Part shown: piece after piece, positions 1-6,701 of the stretch | How the letters are laid out: each line of letters opens with the position of its first letter | Position numbering within the stretch: the first letter of the stretch is position 1 | Source of the DNA: Frankiaceae bacterium | GTDB taxonomy: Bacteria > Actinomycetota > Actinomycetes > Frankiales > Frankiaceae | Reading direction: 5' to 3' | Assembly: GCA_030840885.1 (NCBI GenBank) | Contig: JAVEDQ010000368.1 | Location: 1 to 13,111 of the forward strand | DNA length: 13,111 bases | Notes under the pieces: model-generated | Databases searched by the model: none | What the model saw: only the letters and a program-made list of their open reading frames with translations | What the model was told of the DNA's origin: nothing | Made by a program: the position numbers and the translations under genes

Positions 1-1
1 G

Positions 2-601
2 GTGCTCGTCGACGTCGACCCGGAGCTCGGTCGCGTCGAGCCCGACCAGGAGGTGCAGGATCTGCTGCGCTCCAGCGCCGGGGAGAACCTCGGGGTGGAC
101 TTCCTGCCGTCGTCGCTGGGCTTCGACCCACTGGTCTGGGCCCCCGACCCGGTGCTCGCCGCGAACGTCGTCTGGTTCGACGCGCTGGTCGAGAACGTCG
201 ACCGCAGCTGGCGCAACCCGAACCTGCTCATCTGGCACGGCCGGTTGTGGCTCATCGACCACGGCGCCACGCTCTACTTCGCCCACTCGTGGCGCACCGC
301 GGCCGACAAGACGGGGCGGGCATACGACGCGGCCGGGCACGTGCTCGCCGGCTTCGTCGGCCCGCTCGCGGCCGGCCTCGCCGCAGCCGACGCCCGGCTG
401 GCCGATCGGGTGGACGCTCTGCTCCTGGACGAGGTGACCGCGCTGGTCCCCGACGCCTGGCTGCTGGCCGACGGCGCGTTCGGTGACGGTCCCGAGGGGG
501 CGGACGCCGCCAGGGCCGCCTACCGCGACCATCTCCTCGCCCGGCTCGCCCGCCGCGCCCAGTGGCTCCCGAGCGACTCGCTTCCCTACGAGCCGGCATG
601 A
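2..601 (+). CDS. HipA-like kinase, C-terminal part (5' end outside window)
   Basis: The reading frame is open from the left edge and ends at TGA 599-601; the 199 residues seen are the C-terminal part, so the GTG at position 2 is probably internal. A kinase-like catalytic loop is visible as DALVENVDRSWRNPN (about residues 60-74 of the fragment), followed by GRLWLIDHGATLYF, where the Asp of LIDHG would be the metal-binding Asp. This layout matches the stand-alone HipA-like kinase family (HipA_2), which is related to the HipA Ser/Thr kinase fold but lacks the HipA N-terminal subdomain. The next gene overlaps by 4 bp (ATGA) and encodes DUF3037, the usual partner of this family. Substrate and function are unknown. 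Family assignment is from remembered motifs; no search was possible. It should not be equated with the HipA toxin, since no HipB-like antitoxin gene is present in the visible sequence. Confidence 0.82.
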   Translation: MLVDVDPELGRVEPDQEVQDLLRSSAGENLGVDFLPSSLGFDPLVWAPDPVLAANVVWFDALVENVDRSWRNPNLLIWHGRLWLIDHGATLYFAHSWRTAADKTGRAYDAAGHVLAGFVGPLAAGLAAADARLADRVDALLLDEVTALVPDAWLLADGAFGDGPEGADAARAAYRDHLLARLARRAQWLPSDSLPYEPA

Positions 602-975
602 GCAGCGGCCGCATGATCTTCGAGTACGCGCTGCTGCGCGTCGTCCCCGACATCGACCGCGGCGAGTGCCTCAACGTCGGCGTTCTCGTCTACTGCCAGA
701 CCACCGACCTGCTCGTCGCCGCCGTGCACGTCGACCAAGCGCGCCTCGCCGCACTTGCTCCCAGCCTCGACCTGGACGACGTGCGGCGCGCGCTGGACGG
801 CATCCACCAGGTGTGCGCCGGCGGCGGACCGGCCGCGACGACCAGCCTCGGTCAGCGCTTCCGCTGGCTGACCAGCCCGCGCAGCACAATGATCCAGACC
901 GGCGCGGCGCACGCCGGACTCACGTCGGATCCGGCGGCTGAGCCGGAGCGCCTGGTGGCGCTGCTGGTCCGCTGA
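598..975 (+). CDS. DUF3037 domain-containing protein
   Basis: A 125-residue protein starting at ATG 598, chosen because this ATG overlaps the kinase gene stop (ATGA), implying translational coupling. An upstream in-frame ATG at 562 would overlap the kinase gene by 40 bp and adds residues that do not look conserved. The protein opens with MSSGRMIFEYALLRVVPDIDRGECLNVGV in pieces: FEYALLRVVPD (residues 7-17) and RGECLNVGVLVYC (residues 20-32) are the typical N-terminal features of DUF3037. The C-terminal half has RFRWLTSPRSTMIQT, also typical of the family. There is no signal peptide or membrane segment, so it is likely cytosolic. The length fits the family. Function is unknown; the tight coupling suggests it acts with the HipA-like kinase, perhaps as partner, substrate or regulator, which is inference. 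A short hairpin (963-980) spans the stop codon. Confidence 0.88.
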   Translation: MSSGRMIFEYALLRVVPDIDRGECLNVGVLVYCQTTDLLVAAVHVDQARLAALAPSLDLDDVRRALDGIHQVCAGGGPAATTSLGQRFRWLTSPRSTMIQTGAAHAGLTSDPAAEPERLVALLVR

Positions 976-980
976 CCAGC
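963..980 (+). terminator. Short hairpin across the DUF3037 stop codon
   Basis: GCTGGTC (963-969) pairs perfectly with GACCAGC (974-980) around a 4-nt loop; the TGA stop at 973-975 lies in the loop-stem junction. No T-run follows, so as a terminator it would be weak. It could equally be a chance product of GC-rich sequence. Confidence 0.3.
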
Positions 981-1006
981 CCGCCCCACCTCCCTCACCC
1001 CGAACC

Positions 1007-1055
1007 GTGGAGATCTTGTGGCTCTGACCAGCGCCGATGCGTACAAGATCTCTAC
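1007..1055. repeat. Inverted repeat with 13-nt arms between convergent genes
   Basis: The left arm GTGGAGATCTTGT (1007-1019) is the reverse complement of the right arm ACAAGATCTCTAC (1043-1055) except for one G/A position, which still forms a G-U pair in RNA. The spacer is 23 nt. Each arm carries the palindrome AGATCT. The dyad lies between the 3' ends of the DUF3037 gene and asnB, so it could act as a bidirectional terminator or mRNA 3'-end stabiliser. Its arms are less GC-rich than the surrounding sequence, which raises the chance that it is a selected or dispersed element. Confidence 0.6.
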
Positions 1056-1098
1056 GCCTTGGGGAGGAAGGGGGGAAGCGCGAGCGCCGCGCGGGTGC

Positions 1099-2685
1099 TC
1101 AGACGGTCGCGAACCGGCTGATGGTCTTCTCCGGCCGCACCTTCGGCAGCGCTACGCGGAACATGCGGTAGTAGGCCGCCTCCTCCTTGTTGCGCAGCGG
1201 AGGCTCGACCTCCCCGGCCAGCTCCGCGAACTCTTCGTCGGTGACCGAGGCCTCGGCGCGTTCCTGGATGACCTCGCTGGCCCCTGAGCCGTCCCCGAAC
1301 TGGATCTTGCCGCGCCAGAGCACGTCATCGGGCACCCAGCCGTCGAACGCGATCCGCAGCAGGTATTTCTCGGGCTTCTCCTTGCCGGTGACCTCGTCGG
1401 TACCGGAGATCTTCGCCTTCTCGGGCAGGGCCAGCCCCAGCTCGATCATGTGCGTGTCCAGGAAGGGGACCCGGGCCTCGAGCCCGTGCGCCATGGTCAC
1501 GCGGTCACAACGCTGCAGGTTCAGGCTGTGCAGTCCCTCGACGCTACGGACGAGCTCCTCGTGCAGCGCGCCCTCGTCGCGGTAGTCGTCGTAGTAGGCG
1601 TAGCCCGCGAACAGCTCGTCGGCGCCCTCACCGGTCAACACCACCTTCACGTGCGCGGCGGTGAACTCGGCGAGCAGGAAGTTCGCTACGGCACTGCGGA
1701 CCAACGCCGGGTCGAACGACTCGATGGAGCCGACCACCCCGGGCAACGCGTCCCAGGCCTCGTCGGCGGTGTAGACGCGCTCGCGGTGCTCCGTGCCGAG
1801 GAACTCGGCCACGGCGCGCGCGGCCAGGATGTCGGAGGACCCCTCGGTCCCGACCGCGAACGTCTGCAGCGTCCGCCCGTGCCGCTGGCACCAGCGGGCG
1901 GCGACGGCGGCGACGAGGCTCGAGTCGAGCCCTCCGGAGAGGAAGACCCCGACCGGCACGTCGCCGAGCATCTGCTCCTCGACCGACAGCACGAAGCGGT
2001 CGCGGATCTCGGCCATCACACCCTCGGGCGGCGGGACCGCCCCGATCTCCCGTTCGCTCCAGCCCTCGAGGGCCTTCGCGGCGTTACCGCTGGTACGGAC
2101 CGCGCTCGCGAAACGGACCAGGCCGCCCTCGGGCGACCAGTAGTGGCCCGGGGGGAACAGCTCGACGGCGTCCTGCCACTCGGGGTCGAACGCGTGCATC
2201 TCCGAGGCGAACAGCACCAGACCGTCGCGGCAGGCCCAGAACAGCGGCTTGATGCCGACCGGGTCGCGCACCGCGAGGAAGGAGCCGTCGGTCCCCGCCA
2301 TCAGGAAGGCGAACATGCCCTCGAGTTCGGAGAGCGAGTCAGGCCCGCGCTGCTGCACCAGGTGCAGAGCGACCTCGTTGTCCGAGCGAGTGAGCCACGG
2401 CCCGTCCAGCCCGTCCTTCACCGTCTCGAAGTTGTAGATCTCGCCGTTGCCGACGGCGAACAGCTGCTCGTCGGGCGTGTGCAACGGCTGCTTGCCGCCG
2501 GCGACGTCGACGATCGAGAGGCGCCGGTGGCCGAGCCACGCGTGCGGCAGCTCCTTCTCACCGAGATCGTCGGGACCGCGGTGCACGAGGCGTGCCTGCA
2601 TACGGCGCCCGAGCTCGGGGTCGATCTCCTGACCGCCACCGGCAGGGGTGGACGCGATCCGTACCTGGCCAACGATGCCGCACAT
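1099..2685 (-). CDS. asnB: Asparagine synthetase, glutamine-hydrolysing
   Basis: A 528-residue enzyme making asparagine from aspartate, glutamine and ATP in the cytosol. The start is set at ATG 2683-2685 because this places the catalytic Cys at residue 2 (MCGIVGQV), which must become the free N-terminus of a class II glutamine amidotransferase; a GTG five codons upstream (2698-2700) would bury it. The amidotransferase domain covers about residues 2-190 and includes HRGPDD, LGHRRLSIVD and GNGEIYN. The synthetase domain follows, with the ATP-pyrophosphatase loop SGGLDSS at 250-256 and GEGADELFAGY at 352-362, then LEARVPFLD. Length is in the normal range for one-domain-pair AsnB enzymes. It is a single-gene unit, convergent with the DUF3037 gene and divergent from the phosphatase gene at 2856. 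A related amidotransferase ligase acting on another acceptor cannot be fully excluded, but the context gives no hint of a biosynthetic cluster. Confidence 0.95.
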   Translation of the reverse strand: MCGIVGQVRIASTPAGGGQEIDPELGRRMQARLVHRGPDDLGEKELPHAWLGHRRLSIVDVAGGKQPLHTPDEQLFAVGNGEIYNFETVKDGLDGPWLTRSDNEVALHLVQQRGPDSLSELEGMFAFLMAGTDGSFLAVRDPVGIKPLFWACRDGLVLFASEMHAFDPEWQDAVELFPPGHYWSPEGGLVRFASAVRTSGNAAKALEGWSEREIGAVPPPEGVMAEIRDRFVLSVEEQMLGDVPVGVFLSGGLDSSLVAAVAARWCQRHGRTLQTFAVGTEGSSDILAARAVAEFLGTEHRERVYTADEAWDALPGVVGSIESFDPALVRSAVANFLLAEFTAAHVKVVLTGEGADELFAGYAYYDDYRDEGALHEELVRSVEGLHSLNLQRCDRVTMAHGLEARVPFLDTHMIELGLALPEKAKISGTDEVTGKEKPEKYLLRIAFDGWVPDDVLWRGKIQFGDGSGASEVIQERAEASVTDEEFAELAGEVEPPLRNKEEAAYYRMFRVALPKVRPEKTISRFATV

Positions 2686-2733
2686 GTGACCAGTGTTCAC
2701 CTTTCCCCGCAGCGAGAACCCTCAGGGACCTAT

Positions 2734-2762
2734 CCTGTAGCAGTGCCGAAACACGGTGTCAC
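2734..2762 (-). promoter_or_regulatory. Candidate asnB promoter
   Basis: Reading the minus strand, a -35-like GTGACA (2757-2762, five of six matches to TTGACA) is separated by 17 bp from TACAGG (2734-2739), a weak -10 with three of six matches. A transcript would begin near 2727, leaving about 40 nt before the asnB ATG. The -35 and spacing are good; the -10 is poor, so this is tentative. Confidence 0.35.
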
Positions 2763-2840
2763 ATGGCGCGGCACCTCGTGCGTCGGATTCCGCCTGCGAT
2801 GTCCGAGCCGTACGCGGGACGAAAACAGTGACCGCCCGGT

Positions 2841-2846
2841 TAGCGT
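2841..2846 (+). promoter_or_regulatory. Possible -10 element for the PP2C phosphatase gene (leaderless)
   Basis: TAGCGT fits the loose actinobacterial TANNNT -10 pattern and lies so that transcription would begin at or within a few bases of the GTG start at 2856. The absence of a Shine-Dalgarno before that GTG agrees with a leaderless message. There is no convincing -35, so this is weak. Confidence 0.25.
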
Positions 2847-2855
2847 TTCCGGCCA

Positions 2856-4502
2856 GTGAAGCGTTGGCGTGAAGCGGGACTGCTCCGGCGGGTGGAGACA
2901 CTCGCCGGCGTCGTCCTGCTTGTCGTCGTCGCGGTGCTCGGCATCGCCATCTCCGCGGCGACCGACGCCCGGCACGCCACCGACAGGCGCGGCAACCGCC
3001 TCGGGCCGGCCAATACCGCGACGGTCGAGCTCCTCGCCGCGTACACCGACGAGGAGACCGGCGTGCGCGGCTACCTCGTCACGCAGGACCCGAGCTATCT
3101 CTCGCCCTACCGCAAAGCACAGGCTCAGCTGCCCGACCGCTACGGCCGGCTGCAGTCGCTGCTGGCCGACGAGCCGGCCCTGGTCGAACAGCTGCGGCGG
3201 GTCGTGACCGATCACGACGCGTGGGTCCGGAATGTGGCGCAACCAGAGATCGCCGCGGCCGACCGCGGTGATTTCAAAGCCGCCGCCGACATCGAGCGCT
3301 CCGGGCAGGGGCGCGTCCGCTTCGACATCGTCCAGCAGAGTTCCGGCACCCTGCAGGCGGGCATCGCCGCCAGTCGCGACGCCGAGTCCCGACGCATCTT
3401 GCGCGCCCAGAACGTCCTGCTGGCCACCCTGGTCGCCGCGGTCGTCCTGGTGCTGGCGCTGATCGTCGCCGCCGTGCTCGCGGTCAGCCGCGGCCTCATC
3501 CGGCCCTTCGACCGCGTGCGGTTGGCCGTGGACGCCGTCGCCGGGGGCGACCTGCGTACCGCCGTGCCGAGCACCGGCCCTCGGGAGGTTGCCGAACTCG
3601 GCAGCAGCGTCGAGGCGATGCGCGCCCGGCTCGTGGCTTCGCTGGAGGAGTCCCGCAGGGCCGTCGAGGCGCTGACTCAGCAGGGACCGGCGGTCATCGC
3701 CCTGCGCGACGCTCTGGCGCCCGCGGTGACGCAGTCGTCGCAGCTCGTGATCGCGGGTCGGCTCGACCCGGCGGAGGGAGTGCTCGCCGGCGACTGGTAC
3801 GACGCGCTGGACCTCCCCAACGGCCGGGTCGGCCTGATCATCGGGGACGTCTCCGGCCATGGTCCCGGCCCGGGCGTCTTCGCGCTCCGGCTCAAACACC
3901 TGCTCGCCGCGGCCCTGACGACGGGCATGAGCCCGGCGATGTCGGTCGAGTGGGTCGTCGGCCAGCTGGGTGACACCGGCGAGATCTTCGCGAGCGCAGT
4001 GGTCGCTGTCCTCGACCCGAACACGGGCCTGTTGGAATACGTCAACGCCGGCCACCCCGAGGCCGTGGTGATCCGCGCGCACAGCCGGCAGCTGCTGGAG
4101 CTGCCGTCGTCCGGGCCGATCCTCACTCGGATCGTCTTCTCCCACGGGGCGTGGGCGGCGCGGGAGCTGACGCTGCAGCCGGGCGACCTGTTCCTCGCCT
4201 ACACCGACGGGCTGGTCGAGGCCCGGCGCGGCGACGGCCAGGAGCTCGGCACCTCAGGGCTGTTCGAGCACCTGGGCGGGCTCATCGGGTCCACGCTCCC
4301 GCCCTCCCCCGACGCCCTGCTCGATGAGGTCTTCACGCTGGTCGAGCGGTACAGCACCGCGCCGGCCGCGGACGATCGCACAGCGCTGGCCGTGGCGCGG
4401 ACGCCCGTGAACAGCGAGCCCGCGCCGCAGGCCACGCAGCAGCGCACCGGTGTCGCCGAGAGCCACGCGGGGACCAGCTCCTCAGGCGGCGGCACGGGCT
4501 GA
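2856..4502 (+). CDS. Membrane CHASE3-HAMP-PP2C (SpoIIE-type) serine/threonine phosphatase
   Basis: A 548-residue membrane-bound phosphatase starting at GTG 2856. Membrane segment 1 is about residues 16-34. The extracytoplasmic region to about residue 185 carries the CHASE3 signature DEETGVRGYLVT (near residues 65-80). Membrane segment 2 is about 186-209 and is followed by a HAMP linker (about 210-262). The PP2C/SpoIIE domain has its metal-binding motifs intact: AGDWYD at 311-316, IGDVSGHG at 329-336, YTDGLVEAR from 449 and DDRTA at 506-510. The last 30 residues are Ser/Gly/Gln-rich and probably disordered. Proteins of this layout usually dephosphorylate anti-anti-sigma factors in response to an external or membrane signal; no anti-sigma kinase or STAS gene lies nearby, so the partner must be elsewhere. 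There is no clear Shine-Dalgarno, but TAGCGT (2841-2846) lies ten bases before the start, so a leaderless mRNA is possible. Confidence 0.9.
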   Translation: MKRWREAGLLRRVETLAGVVLLVVVAVLGIAISAATDARHATDRRGNRLGPANTATVELLAAYTDEETGVRGYLVTQDPSYLSPYRKAQAQLPDRYGRLQSLLADEPALVEQLRRVVTDHDAWVRNVAQPEIAAADRGDFKAAADIERSGQGRVRFDIVQQSSGTLQAGIAASRDAESRRILRAQNVLLATLVAAVVLVLALIVAAVLAVSRGLIRPFDRVRLAVDAVAGGDLRTAVPSTGPREVAELGSSVEAMRARLVASLEESRRAVEALTQQGPAVIALRDALAPAVTQSSQLVIAGRLDPAEGVLAGDWYDALDLPNGRVGLIIGDVSGHGPGPGVFALRLKHLLAAALTTGMSPAMSVEWVVGQLGDTGEIFASAVVAVLDPNTGLLEYVNAGHPEAVVIRAHSRQLLELPSSGPILTRIVFSHGAWAARELTLQPGDLFLAYTDGLVEARRGDGQELGTSGLFEHLGGLIGSTLPPSPDALLDEVFTLVERYSTAPAADDRTALAVARTPVNSEPAPQATQQRTGVAESHAGTSSSGGGTG

Positions 4503-4638
4503 ACCCACGCCCCGACGACGGTCATCGCTACTTGGGACGAATAGCAGGCAGAATCCCAGACGGACTTCCCGGGAGCGACAGCCGTTCTCCCCCGAGTCCT
4601 TCCCGACAGGGCTGGCACGTGCGTGTCGCCCGGACGAC

Positions 4639-4643
4639 AGGAG
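4639..4643 (+). promoter_or_regulatory. Shine-Dalgarno that sets the acyltransferase start
   Basis: AGGAG lies six bases before GTG 4650. It supports that codon over the in-frame GTG at 4623, which has no comparable site. Confidence 0.6.
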
Positions 4644-4649
4644 ACCTGG

Positions 4650-5393
4650 GTGGTCAACCCCGTACCGGCCGGATCGACAGCGGCATACGACGCCTTGCTG
4701 GAGCAGGGCAAGCCGCTCTACCCGGGCACACGGATCGGTCGTCCCGGGGTCTCCAAGCTGTACTGGTTGACCATCGCCGTACTGCGCGTCATCCGACTGC
4801 ACCTGCGGGTGGAGATGGCCGGCACCGAACACCTCCGGCGGGGCACGCCCGCGATCATCGTTGCGAACCACGTCTCGGCCTGGGACCCGGTCTGCGTCGT
4901 CATGAGCGGTTGGTGGCGGGTCACCGCCTTCACCAAGGCCGAGTACTTCAGCGGCCGCGGCGCCTTCTTCTTCCGCTGGATGGGGCAGATCCCGCTGCGG
5001 CGCGGCGACGCCGAGTCGACGACGTGGGCGATGCGGATGTCACAGGAAGCACTCGCCGCCGGCGGCATGATCGGCATCTACCCGGAGGGGACCCGCTCCC
5101 CTGACGGGCGCCTGCACAAGTTCCACAAGCGGGTGCTGATCCCGCTGCTGCAGGCGAACCCCGACGTGGCGGTGCACGTGGCAGCGGTGGCCTACGACAA
5201 GCGCTCCGGTCGCCGGACGCGTGTGACGGGTCGCATCTCGGCGCCGATCCCCCTCGACATCCGCAACGCGACACCCGACGAGCTGACGCGGGTCCTTACC
5301 GAGGCCATGATCGAGACCGGTGGTCAGGAGTACGTCGACGAGTACGCCCAGGCCGTCAAGAAGCGCCGTCCGACGAAGGACGCGCAGGTCTGA
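4650..5393 (+). CDS. plsC: 1-acyl-sn-glycerol-3-phosphate acyltransferase family protein
   Basis: A 247-residue acyltransferase of the PlsC (LPLAT) family, expected to transfer a fatty acyl group to lysophosphatidic acid to give phosphatidic acid at the inner face of the membrane. The acyltransferase motif I, H-X4-D, appears as NHVSAWD (residues 73-79), with His74 and Asp79 as the catalytic pair. Motif III is YPEGTRS (144-150), and IPLRRGD between them fits motif II. A hydrophobic stretch near residues 32-42 may give membrane association. The GTG start at 4650 is chosen for the AGGAG six bases upstream. The 147-bp gap from the phosphatase gene suggests an independent promoter, though none was clear. 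The last 38 bp overlap the PAP2 gene on the other strand. Actinobacteria carry several paralogues of this family, so the acceptor is uncertain (another lysophospholipid or a glycolipid acceptor is possible). Confidence 0.9.
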   Translation: MVNPVPAGSTAAYDALLEQGKPLYPGTRIGRPGVSKLYWLTIAVLRVIRLHLRVEMAGTEHLRRGTPAIIVANHVSAWDPVCVVMSGWWRVTAFTKAEYFSGRGAFFFRWMGQIPLRRGDAESTTWAMRMSQEALAAGGMIGIYPEGTRSPDGRLHKFHKRVLIPLLQANPDVAVHVAAVAYDKRSGRRTRVTGRISAPIPLDIRNATPDELTRVLTEAMIETGGQEYVDEYAQAVKKRRPTKDAQV

Positions 5394-6108
5394 GCAGTCG
5401 GGCCCCGGGCTGCCGTGTCGGGATCGGCCACCGGAACCCACGGGTGACCCGCAGCACCAGCAGGCCGAGCAGTCCGGCGCCGACGATGTCGCTGGCCCAG
5501 TGGAACCGTTGGTAGAGCAGGGCGGCGGCCATCGCCAGCGTCCACGCGACGGCGCCGGCCAGCAGGGGGGCGCGTCGTCGAGGTCGCCCCTCGGCGGCCG
5601 CGAGCGCGAGTGCGCCGGCGCAGAGCAGAGCTGTTGCGGTGTGCCCGGACGGGAAGTAGCCGAGCAGTTTCACCGGGTCGGACGACGGCGGCCCCGTGCG
5701 GTGGAGCAGCGCCTTGAAGGCCACGACCAGCGCCCCTCCGATCAGCACGGGCGGGGCGATGCGTTGCAGCGGCTCGAGGTCGTGGCGCGACCAGGACCAC
5801 ACGCCCGCGACGCCGAGCGTGACGACGATCGAGATCTCCGGCGACGCGCACTGGACCAGCAGGTGCGCCGCGTGCGCCAGCGGACGCGGCCCGCCCGGCG
5901 CGTCAGCCCAGGGCAGGGTCCGCACCGCCCAGTCGTCGAGGGACTGGACGCCGAAGCCCGTGGCGACCGCTGCGGTCAGGACGACGAAGGCGACCAACAG
6001 GACCCACTCCGTCGGACCGAAGTGCGCGACGACGCGGCGGAGCCGCCCCTCGTCACGACCTGTGGCGTCGAGGCGGCCCGTGCCCCTCGGCGATACCGGC
6101 GCGCTCAT
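5356..6108 (-). CDS. PAP2-family phosphatase (integral membrane)
   Basis: A 250-residue membrane protein with about six hydrophobic segments, likely dephosphorylating a lipid phosphate such as phosphatidate or an isoprenyl pyrophosphate. Motif 2 is intact: FPSGHTAT with the catalytic His at 156. Motif 3 keeps its nucleophile His203 and Asp207 (FHWASD), but the Arg normally six residues before that His is Leu197. Motif 1 reads KALLHRTGP (132-140), with Gly139 where the family usually has Arg. The N-terminal 25 residues are polar and Arg-rich, consistent with a cytosolic tail. Its ATG overlaps the stop of the acetyltransferase gene by 4 bp (ATGA, 6105-6108), so the two are translationally coupled. 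The 3' end overlaps the acyltransferase gene by 38 bp, tail-to-tail. The substituted arginines leave activity and substrate uncertain. Confidence 0.85.
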   Translation of the reverse strand: MSAPVSPRGTGRLDATGRDEGRLRRVVAHFGPTEWVLLVAFVVLTAAVATGFGVQSLDDWAVRTLPWADAPGGPRPLAHAAHLLVQCASPEISIVVTLGVAGVWSWSRHDLEPLQRIAPPVLIGGALVVAFKALLHRTGPPSSDPVKLLGYFPSGHTATALLCAGALALAAAEGRPRRRAPLLAGAVAWTLAMAAALLYQRFHWASDIVGAGLLGLLVLRVTRGFRWPIPTRQPGARLLRPARPSSDGAS

Positions 6109-6692
6109 GCGAGGCGTCGGATGACGCGGGCCGGGTTACCGACGGCGACGACGTCCGCCGGTAGGTCACGGCTGACCACGGCTCCGGCGCCCACGACCGT
6201 GTTCTCACCGATCACGACCCCGGGCAGGACGATCGCCCCGCCACCGAGCCAGACATTGTCGCCGATGGTGATGGGCTCCGCCGCCTCCCACTTGGCACGT
6301 CGCGGTGCCGGGTCGAGCGGGTGCGTCGGCGTCAGCAGCTGGACGTTCGGGCCGATCTGCACGTCGTCGCCGACCACGATGGGTGCGACGTCCAGTGCGA
6401 TCAGGCCGAAGTTGGCGAAGCAGCGGGCGCCGAAGCGGAGGTGACTGCCGAGGTCGACGCGCAACGGCGGCCGGATCTCGGTGCCCTCACCGACCGCACC
6501 GAGCAGCTCCTCGAGCAACTGACGACGGAGCTCACCCTGCCGGGCCGTGGTCGCGTTGTAGGCGTCGGTGAGGTCCTGAGCACGCGCGCTCGCCTCGACG
6601 ATCCGGGGCTCGTTCGCGAGGTACTCCTCGCCCGCGACCATCCGGTCCCACATGCTTCGCGGATCCGAGGCTGCCGCACTCGGGAGGGTCAT
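6105..6692 (-). CDS. Sugar O-acetyltransferase, maltose/galactoside acetyltransferase type
   Basis: A 195-residue left-handed beta-helix (hexapeptide repeat) acetyltransferase using acetyl-CoA. The N-terminal part has the family's helical cap, MWDRMVAGEEYLANEP (residues 14-29). The catalytic His is His124 in LLTPTHPLD. Hexapeptide repeats follow, as in ITIGDNVWLGGGAIVLPGV and GENTVVGAGAVVSRDLP, then the common ending VVAVGNPARVIR. Length matches Maa/LacA/NodL enzymes, which acetylate sugars or sugar-containing acceptors; the true acceptor cannot be read from sequence. No good Shine-Dalgarno precedes ATG 6690-6692, and an internal ATG at 6651-6653 (residue 14) would also leave the whole conserved domain. 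It begins 9 bp after the tetR stop and overlaps the PAP2 start by 4 bp, so the three are likely one operon. Confidence 0.9.
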   Translation of the reverse strand: MTLPSAAASDPRSMWDRMVAGEEYLANEPRIVEASARAQDLTDAYNATTARQGELRRQLLEELLGAVGEGTEIRPPLRVDLGSHLRFGARCFANFGLIALDVAPIVVGDDVQIGPNVQLLTPTHPLDPAPRRAKWEAAEPITIGDNVWLGGGAIVLPGVVIGENTVVGAGAVVSRDLPADVVAVGNPARVIRRLA

Positions 6693-6701
6693 GAGCAGAG
6701 C

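Noticed and set aside
2..601. HipA toxin of a HipBA toxin-antitoxin system
   Set aside because: The partner is DUF3037, not a HipB-type DNA-binding protein, and the family is the stand-alone HipA-like kinase; no evidence for toxicity.
2816..2842. ECF-sigma-like elements (GGGAC and GTTA) before the phosphatase gene
   Set aside because: The spacing of 18 bp and the imperfect GGAAC match are not better than expected by chance in GC-rich DNA.
1450..2859. 469-codon open frame on the plus strand, antisense to asnB
   Set aside because: Shadow of asnB; the translation is Arg/Gly/Glu/Val-rich with no domain, and it is the typical antisense open frame of GC-rich genes.
2730..4145. Long minus-strand frame antisense to the PP2C phosphatase gene
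   Set aside because: The plus-strand protein has complete CHASE3, HAMP and PP2C motifs, while the antisense translation shows none.
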